This document shows, piece by piece, positions 38,701 through 50,754 of a DNA stretch of 64,000 nt; the stretch's first letter is position 1; each line of letters begins with the position of its first letter. The DNA is taken from positions 46,786 to 110,785 of the forward strand of contig WBMW01005083.1 in NCBI GenBank assembly GCA_013396635.1, in the 5' to 3' direction. Origin of the DNA: Penelope pileata (lineage: Eukaryota > Chordata > Aves > Galliformes > Cracidae). The translations under genes and the position numbers were made by a program. The notes below the pieces were generated by a model. That model was not told the DNA's origin and ran no database searches. It saw nothing but the letters and a program-made list of their open reading frames with translations.

Positions 38701-40198
38701 TGTTTCCCCAGACCTGCTTTCTAAATCTCCCAGTTCTTACTTCTAAGTGAGGTGTAGTACTAAGATCAGAGCCCACTACTTTTATGTACTGAGAGGGATT
38801 TTTTGTTCCATTTGCATCACTGAACACTCAGCAGCAGTGAATTTCCTCTACTTTTTCACACCTGGTTAGTAAGTGTGTGTGGTTCTCCATCATCAGCTTG
38901 GTGCCACCTAAAGAGCAGCTTGGGGCCAAGGGTGGCTTGTAAAATGAGACACCAGAGACACCCCACTGCCAGAGAAGATGATTAATTTCTCTGTCTCTTA
39001 AGGCTTAGGCAATCTCTTATCTATACAACTATCTTTTCTTTTGAGCCAGAGAATCTTAGTCATGGACCTCCTGAATGCCCATTAGGATCTGTCCTAACAA
39101 CCTGCTTTTAGTCCTCTACTGCCACCTGGGTTTTTCCTTCAGAAATAATGCATAATTGAGACAAAGATATTTCTACCATTTGGAATTTTGATTTTTTTGC
39201 TTATTCCATGGATAGATTTTGGTAATGATACTCCACTGTAGTGCTGCATCTTGAGGAGGACATAAATCAGGTCATTTAAATTGTCCTTTGAAGATGTGAT
39301 AGAATATAAAGCACAGTTCTGAGTTAAGTTCTCCCTGGCCTCCAAAGGCTCAGGCTGATCTTTATTTTAAATCTGTTGTGTCTGCAGCCAAAAGTGAAGG
39401 GAATTGCCTACCATATTTAAAATTTGTTTCAGCATAAAGGAAATGAAAGAAACTTTTAGAGATTTGGTCGTTTTGATTTTTTTTTTACGGTTTTCTTTTT
39501 TATTGTTGTTCTAATTTTATTCTGTATTTAGTCTGATAATAATCCAAACTAATTAAAGGCAAGATTCAAAAATAGCTACAGTATTCCCTAGGAAACGAAG
39601 ATCTGAAAATAAAAAAAGGCCATGAGTTCAAATAAAGTTTCCTCCCCTTCTCCATTAAAATCACAAGGTGAGTTCGCTTTGAACCTTTGAAGCTTGCTCT
39701 TTATTTAGTTTGATACTACATTATATGTTCAGGAATTCAATACAGTGTAGAATGTTACAGTGGAATATGTATTTAGACTGCAAGACGCTCTTTCAACACA
39801 GTATGAAAGAACTGTTGCTTCTGTGGGAAAGCGGCATGGAAAGATTGCTATTCTTAAAATAGCAGTTTTCTTTTGGAGGAAAATACTTTTCACTGAAACA
39901 AATAAAGTGGTCCAAAAATAATGAAGTCAGATACTGTGACGATAGAACAGCTTGCTTACCCTTCGCCCTCAAGCAATGTCGATCTAATCAATATAACAGC
40001 ACATGCACTGAATAACCAAATATTTGTTCTTACTAAAGCAGAATTGTCCTGTTGTAACCTTTACCACAAAACAACACTGAAACAGAATGGCTTTTTTGAC
40101 CTTTCCTCATAAGGGTGACTTAAGCCCAGTGGCAACAAGAGTAGACACCTCTATCTGGGTTTCATAATCAAGAACTGCCCGAAGTATGTAAGAGAAAC
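29726..40198. other. About 10.5 kb without recognised genes or transposons
   Basis: This is the longest stretch with no identified element. It holds a run of 17 A at 32,562-32,578, an octamer and inverted-repeat cluster at about 31,183-31,254 (see the regulatory entry), and many frames below 100 codons without recognisable domains. A donor-like CAAG/GTGAGT at about 39,665 has no convincing partner acceptor. The lack of insertions could reflect constraint or simply my limited recognition of old repeats. Confidence 0.45.
31183..31254. promoter_or_regulatory. Candidate homeodomain/POU-type regulatory cluster
   Basis: An exact octamer ATTTGCAT lies at 31,183-31,190. It is followed by a perfect 10-bp inverted repeat, TTAATTATGG at 31,221-31,230 and CCATAATTAA at 31,245-31,254, separated by 14 bases that contain another ATAATTG core. 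TAATTA is a typical homeodomain core and ATTTGCAT is the POU octamer. Such words arise by chance in AT-rich DNA, but the symmetrical pair next to an octamer is less ordinary. The regulatory role is inference only. Confidence 0.25.
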
Positions 40199-40722
40199 TG
40201 TGGTGAATGGGCTTTGGCTGGCTGGCAGACCGTCACCCTCACTCCTCAACAGGACATGGGTAAAAAATAAGACAAAAAAAAATATTGCGTGTTAAGATAA
40301 GAACAGAGAGTTTGCTTATCAATTACCATCAGTGGTGAAACAGACTCAACGTAGGGAAGATTCCTGTAATTTATTTCCAGTAAAAAATGGAGTAGGATGG
40401 TGAGAAAAAAAAGAACCATAAATACCTTCCCACACTCCTTTCTTCCCAGGATTAGTTTCAATCCTTCATTCCCAGCTCCTCCACTTCCTACCCCCATGTT
40501 GAGCAGCATAGGGCAATAGAGAATGAGACGTGCTCTCAGCTCATGACATTTCATTTCTGCTGCTCCTTCTTTGCTCTTTTCCCCTGCTACACCGTGGGCC
40601 TCTCCTGGGCTGCAAGGAACTTCTACTACTCCATGGCTGGAGCACCTCTTTCCCTCCTTCTGCAGAAGCCACCTCTGTTTGCAGTCCCCCTGTTACCTAA
40701 ACCTCTCTATGTGAACTTTGGA
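40199..40722 (-). mobile_element. Probable solo LTR of an avian endogenous retrovirus, internally shortened
   Basis: Read on the minus strand, the block ends in an ATTCACCACA-type sequence (plus strand TGTGGTGAATGGG at 40,199). It contains CTTATTTTTTACCC and a GAGTCTGTTTCACC-like box, a G+C-richer centre, and a start in which GGTAACAGGGGGACTGC and GGCTTCTGCAGAAGG are visible. From memory, this order matches a common bird LTR that begins with a TGTTGGGTTTGC-like sequence, but that consensus is roughly twice as long, so a central block seems deleted. The 5' end on that strand (about 40,722) is decayed, and I see no target duplication. No retroviral coding sequence flanks it. Confidence 0.55.
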
Positions 40723-43700
40723 GGCGGATTTCTAGACTATTTGCTGAATTATTTAATTCCTTCAAAATAACTGTGTCTAGGGTGTAGTATTTTCAGCTAA
40801 ATCCCATTGCAGCTCTGCATTAAAAAAGACAATGTATGATGTTTTCATTTTCACACAATTTGACATTCCTTTGTGGGGTAAGATGACTGAAAATTAGATG
40901 CTAAGAAGTGAATGGAGGATTGAAGCAAATCTCGTGCTGAAGCAGGAAGCCCTGAGGAGGAAGCTGGGAGGTGAATGAGGAGCTCAAGTTCTTCTGTCAG
41001 GGAAGCAGCTTTGTGTAGTGGAGTTGAAAATTTTAAGTGCATTTCTTTCTTTACTTTTATGTGCCGTTATTTCACTTTTCAAAATAAGCTTTGCCAGATC
41101 ACAGTGTGCTTTATGAAGAGGTGCAGTCTTCTTTTTCAGGTCTTTGATAAGTTATTTCTGTATGGCAGGATCCAAAGTATTTTGTTCTCTTGGTCTGCCT
41201 TCTGAAAGGCTTAGGGGGGCATGTTTCTCAAAAGAGCCTATGACATCTATTTCAGATCAATTTTCAGAAATAACACAGTCCTTCATAGTCTTTGGTGCCA
41301 GTGTAGTTTGGATTGGTGTATCATCTATAGTACTTTTGCTTTATCAGGAGCTGTTCTGGTCGTGACAAATGTAAAGTGAGAGCTTTTCTTAACTCCCCTA
41401 CCTTTGCTGTTGAATACAGGTTTTATCATATGTTCCATTAAGGTAAATGAAAAGTTTTGATTTCAATTTAATGTGGTGTGTCTGTAGAGTTGGAGGCATG
41501 GGTGGAAAAGGCTGTGGAGGTGCCAGCTTCCATCACCAGAAGAGAAGAGCTAATCTTCCTGTTGGGAAGACTTTTATTGTCTCTGTGTCTTCTTGGTGTA
41601 CTACTTGTGTCAGTATCACCTTCAGATCCCTGAGTAAACTGTGTGTGGCAGTAACTAAGTTACTGTTTAGTAAGCTATTGTGATTAACGCAGTTACCTGC
41701 TGTCCATGAATGCCAGTGAGTACACAGTATTACTTGGTATTATTGGGAGCTTTCACTTGCCTCTGCTCTTTACTTCAGCAGAGTCATTTATGGTGCTGAC
41801 ATCTTTTTTGTTCCTTTTTGGATAGGAGCTAAATATGATCCTAAACCATCTCAAGGAATTTCACTAAGAACATTGCCATTTTAAAAACCTCAGTACAAGT
41901 GACAAGTCTAAATGGATTTTCCTCTTGTTTTCTAGTAAGTGAGCCTCAGAGCTGGAAAACTTGGCAGTGAACTCTGTCTTTCCTGCTTGTATCCATGGAC
42001 CCTGGATTTTGCAAGGTAAATGTTCCATTTTAATTGACTCTAATTTTATACTACTATACAGCTTTATTTACCTAATGCAACCTTATAATACCTCTAGTTG
42101 TTGTAGAAAGTACCCTTGCTTATTGTCTCATTGACACTTTTAGCAATCGGTTGTATTAAAATACTCTTATGCAGTAAATTAAATGTAATGTGATGCTTTG
42201 GATTAATTAGCAAGCATGCTTTCATCTCAAGAAGAGGGAAAATGATGCTGTGATCTGGGTTATTCTTCCTATATTTTCATCAATCTGAGTAGATAAGGAG
42301 TCAAGCTGAGCCTGAAGATTTAAAACTGAATACGACTGCATGTTTTCTGTTAAGATAAATTATCTGTATTCTGTGTTTCTTCTTGATTTTGTATTTATTG
42401 ATGATTTTATTAGATGAGAGACAAAAAGTGATCCTTCAGATGTACAAGGCTATGTTTGACAATTCTTATTGCTTTACACTTTTGAAAATGGAAGGTTCAT
42501 ATTCCTGTTCTTAAACATACTTCTTTATGATACTCTGTATTATAATATTCTAAATTATCTTTGATTTATACTTCAAAGGTAGTCCTGTTAAGTATTTGGA
42601 AAACTTAGTTTTCTAAAGTTTGAAAATATCTCATGTAAACTACCTTATTATGATAGCTGATTTTGCTACTGTGGAAGACAGTGCTGCTTCTGCCAAGAAA
42701 ATTATGTCCGTGAATACTTTCTTCATCCTTAGTTAAGGGTATAGGCTCAATTTTACTCTCTTCAAGACTTTATTCACCTGTGACTTTTATGTTTGAAGTT
42801 GTTTTAGTTGTCTGTAGGAAAGAACATTCCTCTCTGAATCTTTCTGCTATTGAAGCTACTTCTTTTACACATGGTGAAAAAAAGACTTTCAAAAGCTTTT
42901 TTATTATATATTAAAAATAATCAAACCAGAAGCTATGCAAAAGCTGCTCCAAATTCATGGTTTTAAATGGGCTGCTGAGCTGAAGAGTTACCCCCTCTTG
43001 ATAGAAGTGCCACTATGAGCTGTATATTCAAGGTGGAAAATTGGCCCTTTTGAAAAATAAAATCAGCAACCTTTCCAGGACCTAAGACGGGGGAGTGAAT
43101 ATTCTGCTCTTCAGCATTTATTTAACAAGCTGAACCCCAAGGCTGTGCATTTTAATGTATTGTATTTCTTTAGTAGGAAGAGAAAAAAGGGTGAATCAGC
43201 CTTTGCTGTGAGTGAAACCCTGCTACGAGATGTAGGTGGTGATTGTGAAAAGAAAAGTAACAGCATTTCCTTCTAGGCACCTTCTGAGGATGGAAGCCAT
43301 TTGTAAATACTGAAAAAGGCAGCCCATTTTTGCCAACTCTCTTTCACGTTCCAGAAACAGTAGAAAAAAATCCTTTTGTAATGGTAACCCCAAACACAAT
43401 GATTTTCTGTATGGATTGTTAGTCTTTGAACAATAGGACTTGTTAGAAAAGTGTGAGTGATGGTGAGTTTCAAAGAGGTGCTGGTGCAACTTCTAAGACT
43501 TTGTGCTATGTTACATAGACCTTGTCTATCTTGAGATTTCAAAACCAGCAGAAGCTAGGAAAGCACTAGCAATCAGCAGTTTGTTGGGCAAACCCATAAT
43601 TTTACAAGACTTTTCTATGATTAAGTTGCATCACATTTAATGAAGGTTTAAGCGTATACATAAACGCTTGTTAAACTGGAGTATTTTTTGTTCAATGTCA

Positions 43701-45012
43701 GCTGAAGAAGTGACAATGAAGACAATAAATAAAATTTTCAAAGCATCTATACATGACAGAGCAGCAAAGTGCTGGTCTTGCTCCATCGCGTATGTTGGAT
43801 TAGTTTCTTACTCAAGGTAATAGTTGTTCCCTCCCCTGCCTCCACACCCACAAATACTTTTAAACAGAATTGACAAAGAGCACTTAGTTGTGTTATAAAA
43901 AACTAGTATGAAGACTTTTTAACTGAATTAACCAGTTCTGACTTACTGAGCTTCCTTTGGTTGTAGGTGTAGATAAATCTAAAGGTGCCATTGATTCTAG
44001 AGAGCTATGTATAATTTTTGGCATTGACATTTCAGTAGCAAAACATCAATATTCAATTTGGAGTTGGCAATAAGTTACTGTCAGTGAGAATAGACTAATA
44101 TGTCTTACAATGATGATCTTGTGTGGACTAATGAGATATTTTTAATCAGCCAAAAGGTGAGGTTCAGATTTGCAATTTGATCATTTGATTTTTAAACAGG
44201 TTTGGGGAATTACTGTGAGCCGAACTGTCTTTCACTTTACCTTTTGTCTTCCTCCTTCTGAAGAGATTCAGTACCACCTACTTAAATTGTTTTCCTAGCA
44301 TTCTTGCTGTGTATTTGGAATGTGTAGTACATCATGTCTGTGAATTTGCCTAAACTGATGTTGTGAAAGTTTTCTCTGTACTTTTGATTTAGAATTAGAG
44401 TATTACCAAAAAGTATCCTAAATGCTTGTATAGTAATTAGGCATCTTAAGTCAGCCCTTACTAATCTAGAAAATAGTAAGCACTAGTATAAGGCAGTAAA
44501 ACAATAAAGGTGTACTTGCTGTTTCTGTTTTGAAAGTTAAAAAAGGAAGGCAGTTTTTCAGTGTCACCATATATGTCCAGTACTCTGTAAGATGAAATTT
44601 TCGACATAAGCAGAATTTACATATATTTGTACTTAGGAGATTCAAGATAAAAACCAGGAACGTACTGATGAATAGAATGGTGTAAAGAAGCCATTCTTGT
44701 GATGGTGTCCTCTAATGTAATGTCCCAGTTGTTTTTTTGTGCCAGAAGCTTGATTAAAGTTCATTTTTCTTCCTGGATGAATACAAACTCACACCTGGCT
44801 TCTTTGTGTGGGAATTCTCTTTCTCAGTGATTCATTTAGTCCTTCAACTGATCAGTAAATGCTAGTTGGACCAGAAATCCTCTATGTACATTTTGTGAGA
44901 CTCTAGCTGATGAGCTGTTCTCCCTTTTTTCCTCAATGAACAGCCATCCTAAAGAGAACACTTAGGTGGTACTATAGTGCTATACTTTAATTCAGGGTTC
45001 TAATTTATTTTA
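40723..45012. other. No gene or transposon recognised; one exon candidate
   Basis: AT-rich DNA. The only notable point is an 80-bp segment at 41,936-42,015 bounded by good acceptor and donor matches (listed separately). Overlapping minus-strand frames of 88-89 codons at 43,223-43,542 are unrecognised. Confidence 0.5.
41936..42015 (+). other. Candidate exon, possibly first-coding or noncoding
   Basis: A pyrimidine-rich acceptor (CCTCTTGTTTTCTAG) ends at 41,935, and a donor match AAG/GTAAAT lies at 42,015/42,016. In between, an ATG at 41,995 in a fair context (ATCCATGG) opens a seven-codon frame, MDPGFCK, running to the donor in phase 0, with an in-frame TGA upstream at 41,968. The shape fits a 5'-leader exon with a start codon. 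No protein is recognised and decoy splice-site pairs are common, so this is weak. Confidence 0.15.
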
Positions 45013-45367
45013 GCCTGAAGAAGAGGAGGCTGAGGGGAGGCCTCATGGCGGCCTACAGCTCCTCACAGGGAGCAGAGGGGCAGCGCTAAGCTCTGCTCTC
45101 TGATGACAGCAACAGGGCCCAAGGGAACAGCATGGAGCTGTGTCAGGGGAGAGTTGGGTGGGGGTTAGGAAAAGGGTCTTCACCAGAAGGTGGTGGGCAT
45201 GGAACAGGCTCCCCAGGGCAGTGGTCATGGCACCAAGCTGCCAGGGTTCAAGGAGTGTTTGGACAAAACTCTCAGGTTTGGATTTGGGTTGGCTCTAAGT
45301 GAAACCAGGAGATGGACTTGATCCTTGTGGGTCCCTTCCAACATTTCTGTGATGCTGTGATTCTATA
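45013..45367 (+). mobile_element. CR1 3' end, about 355 bp
   Basis: A 5'-truncated CR1 in plus orientation. It begins at the GCCTGAAGAAGAGGAGGCTG box and continues through GGCCTCATGGCGGCCTACAG, a CACCAGAAGGTGGTGGGCA box and the GGAACAGGCTCCCCAGGGCA box. It ends in GGGTCCCTTCCAACATTTCTG and TGATGCTGTGATTCTATA. It is G+C-rich relative to its surroundings. The ORF2 tail contains stops. Confidence 0.9.
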
Positions 45368-48300
45368 CGCAGCCTGTATGTATCTGAATGAATACAAGTA
45401 ATATGAAGATTTTCCACCATTAAACATTGGCTGTTACTGATGCCATGTTCTTGTTGCTAGACTAAGTTAGTTTCCTTCCACAAATGTTCAACACTGCTAT
45501 GAGAAGTAATTTTTACTATGGTAGTTAGCCCCAGTTTCAGCTTTTCGAAGAGAGGGACATTTTTATATCAGATATAGCCAAGTTTCCTGTGTACAGTTCA
45601 TGTTTAGAAATAATTAACTAGTCTTGACACTGTCTTCTATATTTAGTCTAATTTCATGTCTTAAACAATCAAATGTAATGTGTATCCTCACAGAATTTGA
45701 TGGAGTAGCACCTGTATGTTGAGAAAAAGATACATCTCTTGAATAGTGCTAGAAGAGAAAAATCAATTCTGGATGACAGACTGTTTTCCCTCCTTCTGTT
45801 ATTAGTGATACTTCTGCTTTTTAAAGTGTTATCCTTGATTAAAAAATGTTATCCAGGGGTTTGATCATATAATTAATTAAGATTTCTCAGATCTCTTAGT
45901 GTTATCATGTCTGTCTGCCTGAATATGAGAAACAGCTATCATGACTACTGTGCTTTTGTGACCAGAAGCTACTGTTCTTCAATCTAAAAAGGAAAATTTG
46001 AATAGTTGTGTTGGAATGACTAGAAATATGTACATGATAGGTGAATAAAAAGAGGAGGTCCCCAAAGATTTAAAGCATTTGTTTTAATTGATGTGCTTGA
46101 CTCTTCTATGATGATTCCATCTAGTATCTTCACAAGTAAGAGGTGACTTTCAGTGCTTAGGTTACGCAGCCTGAAGGAGTATCATTTTTAATACATTCTG
46201 ACCATTCCTTTTATGAAATTCAGGTTCCTTCTGAGTTCAAAGTGCACTACAATAAAATCACTTAGAGAAATCTTTGCTTTTACTAAACCCACAAGTCCCA
46301 CAGGTTCTTAAAACTTCCAGAATAAATTAAAATAATCAGTTTCAGACTTTTAGATACCAACATGTCAATACATGCTTAAAACTGGTGCAGAGCAAAGAGG
46401 ACCATCATTTAGAGAGGCATTCGGTGAAGGCAGTCCAGTTTGCTCCCTGGCTTTCCCCAAGCATCAGGTGGCATTTTCATTTAAATAGGGAATATCCGTT
46501 TGGAAATGATAAACTTAACCTCAATATTCTTTGGTTTTGAAAAACAATAAGGTCAGTCAGATCTGAATGCAGCTTTAGAGAAGAATTTTCCAGAAAAAGT
46601 GAGTGAAGTGACAATTCACAATTAAAAGGAGATTTCTCTGTGTGGAAACATTACATACAGCTTCTCTGTAGCCACTTCCTACATGTTGCAAAAGAGAAAG
46701 ACATCTTGAAGGAACCTACAAGAGCTGTTGTCTCCTTTTAGTATCAATGCCAGAAAGCTTCCATTTTTTGTCACAAGCAATGTACCATTTCAGATTGTGC
46801 CTCTTCCTTGAAATAATGGAATCAGTCCTTGACTTTCCTTCATGCCTTACTCACAGCCTCGCTGTACATCCTCAAATCTCAGTTTTGCATTTTCGGCATT
46901 GCTGCCTAATCTTCAGTATGGAATTTAGCAGTGAGAGCTCATCATAGTAAAATACTGTGCTGCATTTAATTAATCAGAACGTATACGAGCAGGAAACAAA
47001 AGGAATGACTTTGTATATTATTACTGTCAATACAAGGGTGACACTTGAGTTACAGTAGTAATAAAAGGTAAAAGGAGATTTTATCAAGATAATGTATGTT
47101 ACTATCAAAACTGAATAGAGTAGGTTGGTTTATTTTTGTGTTGGCAGAAGAATTTACATGCCTAAAAGTGTTTTTCAGTTCTGACTGGCAAAAAAAGAAC
47201 ATAGAAGAATCTGTTATGAGGCAGCAACCTGATGATATACAGATTTTAATAAATATATTGGTAATCACAGCTTAACACCTTTAATTCTTTGACATAATCT
47301 GTATTTTTAATACAGCTGTTGTTTCTGGTGTAAAATATGTCAGTACCACTAGAAATTGTATAGAAGCTTTTGACATGAAAGTCACATTTCATTCCTGAAT
47401 AACAAGTTTTTGAGCTTGACTCCAAGAGTGTTTACTGTCTCACTGTGAATTAAGTCATGCTTAGACAAGAAGGTTGTTTTCATGCTTGTTTTTAGCTGAA
47501 GTCTAATTATGCCAATCACTGCTGTCTGCCTCATTCCATTCTGGTAGACAGAAAGGCTTTCTGCCACGCAGGGTGGTTTGAGGCGGGTGAGAGTGTGGGC
47601 CTGATAGGCCAGGAGCTACAGGATAATGGAAAGCTATGGCCAGGTGCAACTCCCTGGAAGAGCCTTGTGTCAGGTCCATTAGGACAACTTTGTGTGTGTG
47701 AAGAACAACAGGTCGTGCTTTCAGGTAAATGTGGACACCTACAGGTCAATAGAACTTTAATGTAATTTGACATGTCTTGAGAAGGCGCTCAAGGAGAGAT
47801 ACGCAGCTCGTGTATTGTCTTGGAATCCTGAAAAGGAGCTGTGGGTACCCCAAAGGTAGAAAGGGATGTGTTACTGTGAATAGTTCTTCCAAAGTGGTTT
47901 CTGTAAAGTTAGATATTATAAGCAGTATCACAAGAGGAAATACTGCTGTTACCACATCCTTGAAGGCACAAGGCTGAGGAGTGAATATAGAATGCTTAGA
48001 ATATATCAGCTCAGTAGAATATGAATATTTTAATGATAAATCCGGAGGTAGAGAGGCAGCATGCTCCTCACTTTACAGATAGATAGCAGGCTGAGAAAAG
48101 GAATACTCTTCCAGATTTCCCAGAGAATCGTTGTGACTGCTTTCCTTTGCTTGGGGAGAACCCTGTGCTGAGCCTGGTGCTCTGTCTCTGAAGAATACCT
48201 TCAAAAAATAGCTTTGAAGGCTGTTGTTCACACTGTCTCAGTGCAGCCAGTAGGCAGAATGAATCTGTGCAAAATCCGTCTTTTTCTGCCTGTGCAACTG

Positions 48301-50200
48301 TGAACGTAGATTTGGATTCTTTCTGGAGTCATTCTCCTCCAACATTTGGCCTTCTAATGGGGAAGATAATTTAGCAACAATTACACAAAAGCAGAGTAGT
48401 TTTAATTGGAAGGCTTAAAATAGCTCCCAGTCACCTTCATCTACTACAAAAAAAAAAAAAAAAGAGCTCTCTGGTACCGTTTATTCAAATGTATTCATTC
48501 TAAAAATATTCCTATACATTAGGAAGAAAGCAGCCACTATTTCAGTTTCACGATGTCTTATCAGACAGGAAGATCAGTGTCTCAGTCAGACATGAAGGTT
48601 GATTCAGGAGAGGGAGGGGATGGAGAAAAGGGAATGAACTGAGAACTATATGGTTTTAGCTCTAGTTTGGACATTAGAGGAACAGTGATGCTTTTCAAAA
48701 TCAAAATCCCAGCATTACGGGAGGCAGTAGGCTATTTCTGCAGTATTCATGCTTACGGAAAACCCTGCCATTCCTCATGCATTTCCCTATCCAGATTTTC
48801 ATCAATGTCTAATTCATGTAATTTGGCACAAAAATAAAAGGCCGTATCCTAGGCTAATATAAATTGTGGTATCACTGGAATTATACCAACTCACAAGAAG
48901 TTACAATAGCCTGTAGACCTATTTCGGAACTTCTACTTACTCTATAGTGAAGCTCATGGGGGAAACATTTCAAAATATTTTTGATGAAAAGGTTGATTGA
49001 AATCAACTTTTATTCATTTGAACATTTTCAAAGTAAAGAGGTTTATTTTTTTTTCTATAGCAGATGTTCTTGACTTTTGTTCTGTCTAAAAAAATACCAG
49101 ATACCAAAATTTGGCAGAAGTTTGTTATATGCAGTAAGAGCAATTAAAGGGAGTGTGCCTTCAGATGGTACCCAGGAGCCGAAAATCCATCTATTTTAAT
49201 TTCAGTTATGAAATATTAGGATCACCCACACTGCTTTAGCAAATCAGTACTTATTTAAAATAATGTTAGGAAGAGAGAGAAAAAAGTAAATCTAACAGCT
49301 ATGTTGTTCCTACTTAAGAATGGATATTTACAATATTCCTAGGCTGCTAAACAGCTACTTAAACAAAAACAAACAGTTACACACAAACTTAAGCAAAGTA
49401 TGCTGACACTGTTTATCTTCATGGAGGAACCCCAGTGTGCTGATGATTGGGGGTACTGAAAGAAAGTCAGGACCTACACTTTGATAGGCTGCAAGTGCCT
49501 CCTGCCTCTGTGTTTTTTTAACATGATTTTTAAATATGTGTTGATTAGTTGGGGTGGAATGAAGAATGAAGGTGAGGTAGATCAGGTCTGGGTCCTGTCA
49601 GCACCAGAGTGCCTGGGTCATACTAAAATCATTGCAAGTACCTAGGCCAGTAAAGGTACTGCTATAGTAATGTTTTTCAGAAATAATGCTCGTCTTACAT
49701 CCTCGTTGTTTTCTCCAAATGCATAAATAAATTACATATAGCATGATATTTTATTTTCTTTGCCCAGTTGTGTTTGGAAACCACTCTTATTTTTAAGGAG
49801 GATCTATTTGTTGTTAATGGTGGAATTTTCTTGTTTCTACTTAAAATACCGCAATTGATTATGACCAGATTTATCTGCCTCGCTATTTGCATATGTTTTT
49901 TACAGGGCATCCTTTTTCTTTTACTTTTCTTTCCCTTTTTTCATGAGCCACCCTTAGTATCATGTATCTTCATAATTAGACAGCAGCACCACTGTAAATC
50001 AGGGCTGCTTGTTATACAAACAGAGCCATAGCATTTGTAGTTTTGTTCAGAATTTTTCAAGAAACCTGTGCTGCTTGAAAAAGGGCCTAAAGCATACACT
50101 ATAATTATGCATAGCATGCAATAACAAGATGCAAAACAGCAAAAAAAAAAAATAGTTGTTGAGAGAAAATGACTTGCACCTGGACATCCTCATATAAAAG
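45368..50200. other. No gene or transposon recognised
   Basis: AT-rich DNA with an A16 run at 48,448-48,463. A 66-codon plus-strand frame at 47,777-47,977 and its surroundings (about 47,560-47,980) are a little richer in G+C than the flanks, but the translation matches nothing I know. Confidence 0.5.
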
Positions 50201-50754
50201 TACAAGGGCTGCTCCAAAGGTAATGCCTTCTTTTTATTACTTTGGCCCATGACATCAGAGGTGGATGTTGGTGATATAGCAGCAGAGGCTGAACCTTCCC
50301 ACCAATATTCCATTTCATTTTGTTGCTGTGTGACAGATGGCAGCAGAAGGGCACTCTGACACAATGGCGTCTAACATGGAAGTGTGGATGGAGCAAAGGG
50401 GTGGAACTGAATTCCTCCATGCAGAAAAAAACGTCATTGACATTCATCAACACTTGCTGAACACTTATGAAGACTAAACAGTGGATGTGAGCATGGTGAG
50501 GGGTGGTGGTGGTGTGTTTCAGCATTGGCAGCAGCAACAGTGGTCACCTCCACTGGTACAGGTTGTTACCAGTGCAGCATGCAGCTCTTGTTCATCACTG
50601 GTGAAAATGCAGAGCTAATGGTGGTGACTGCATTGAAGAAGAGTGCTTTGTAGCTGAGAATTTGCTCTGTCAAATGATGTTCGTGTGTTCTCTGTATTTG
50701 TTATCATTTCCATGGAAAGAAATAGAAAGCATTACTTTTAGAGCAAACTACATA
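50201..50754 (+). mobile_element. Internally deleted mariner (MITE-like), same family as 25,621-27,456
   Basis: A 554-bp non-autonomous element with both ends: TA at 50,201-50,202, eight bases, then GCTCCAAAGGTAATGCC; and, read on the opposite strand from 50,754, TA, eight bases, then GCTCTAAAAGTAATGC. The left ~350 bp matches the right end of the larger mariner (inverted in the window), including its 5' leader and transposase N-terminus. The ATG at 50,376 begins a frame with TEFLHAEKN and IHQHLLNTYED, followed by a stop. The sequence then passes, at a GGTCACCTCC-like word, into a transposase C-terminal and terminal segment. The catalytic domain is missing, so any movement would have needed an enzyme supplied from elsewhere. 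Confidence 0.9.
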
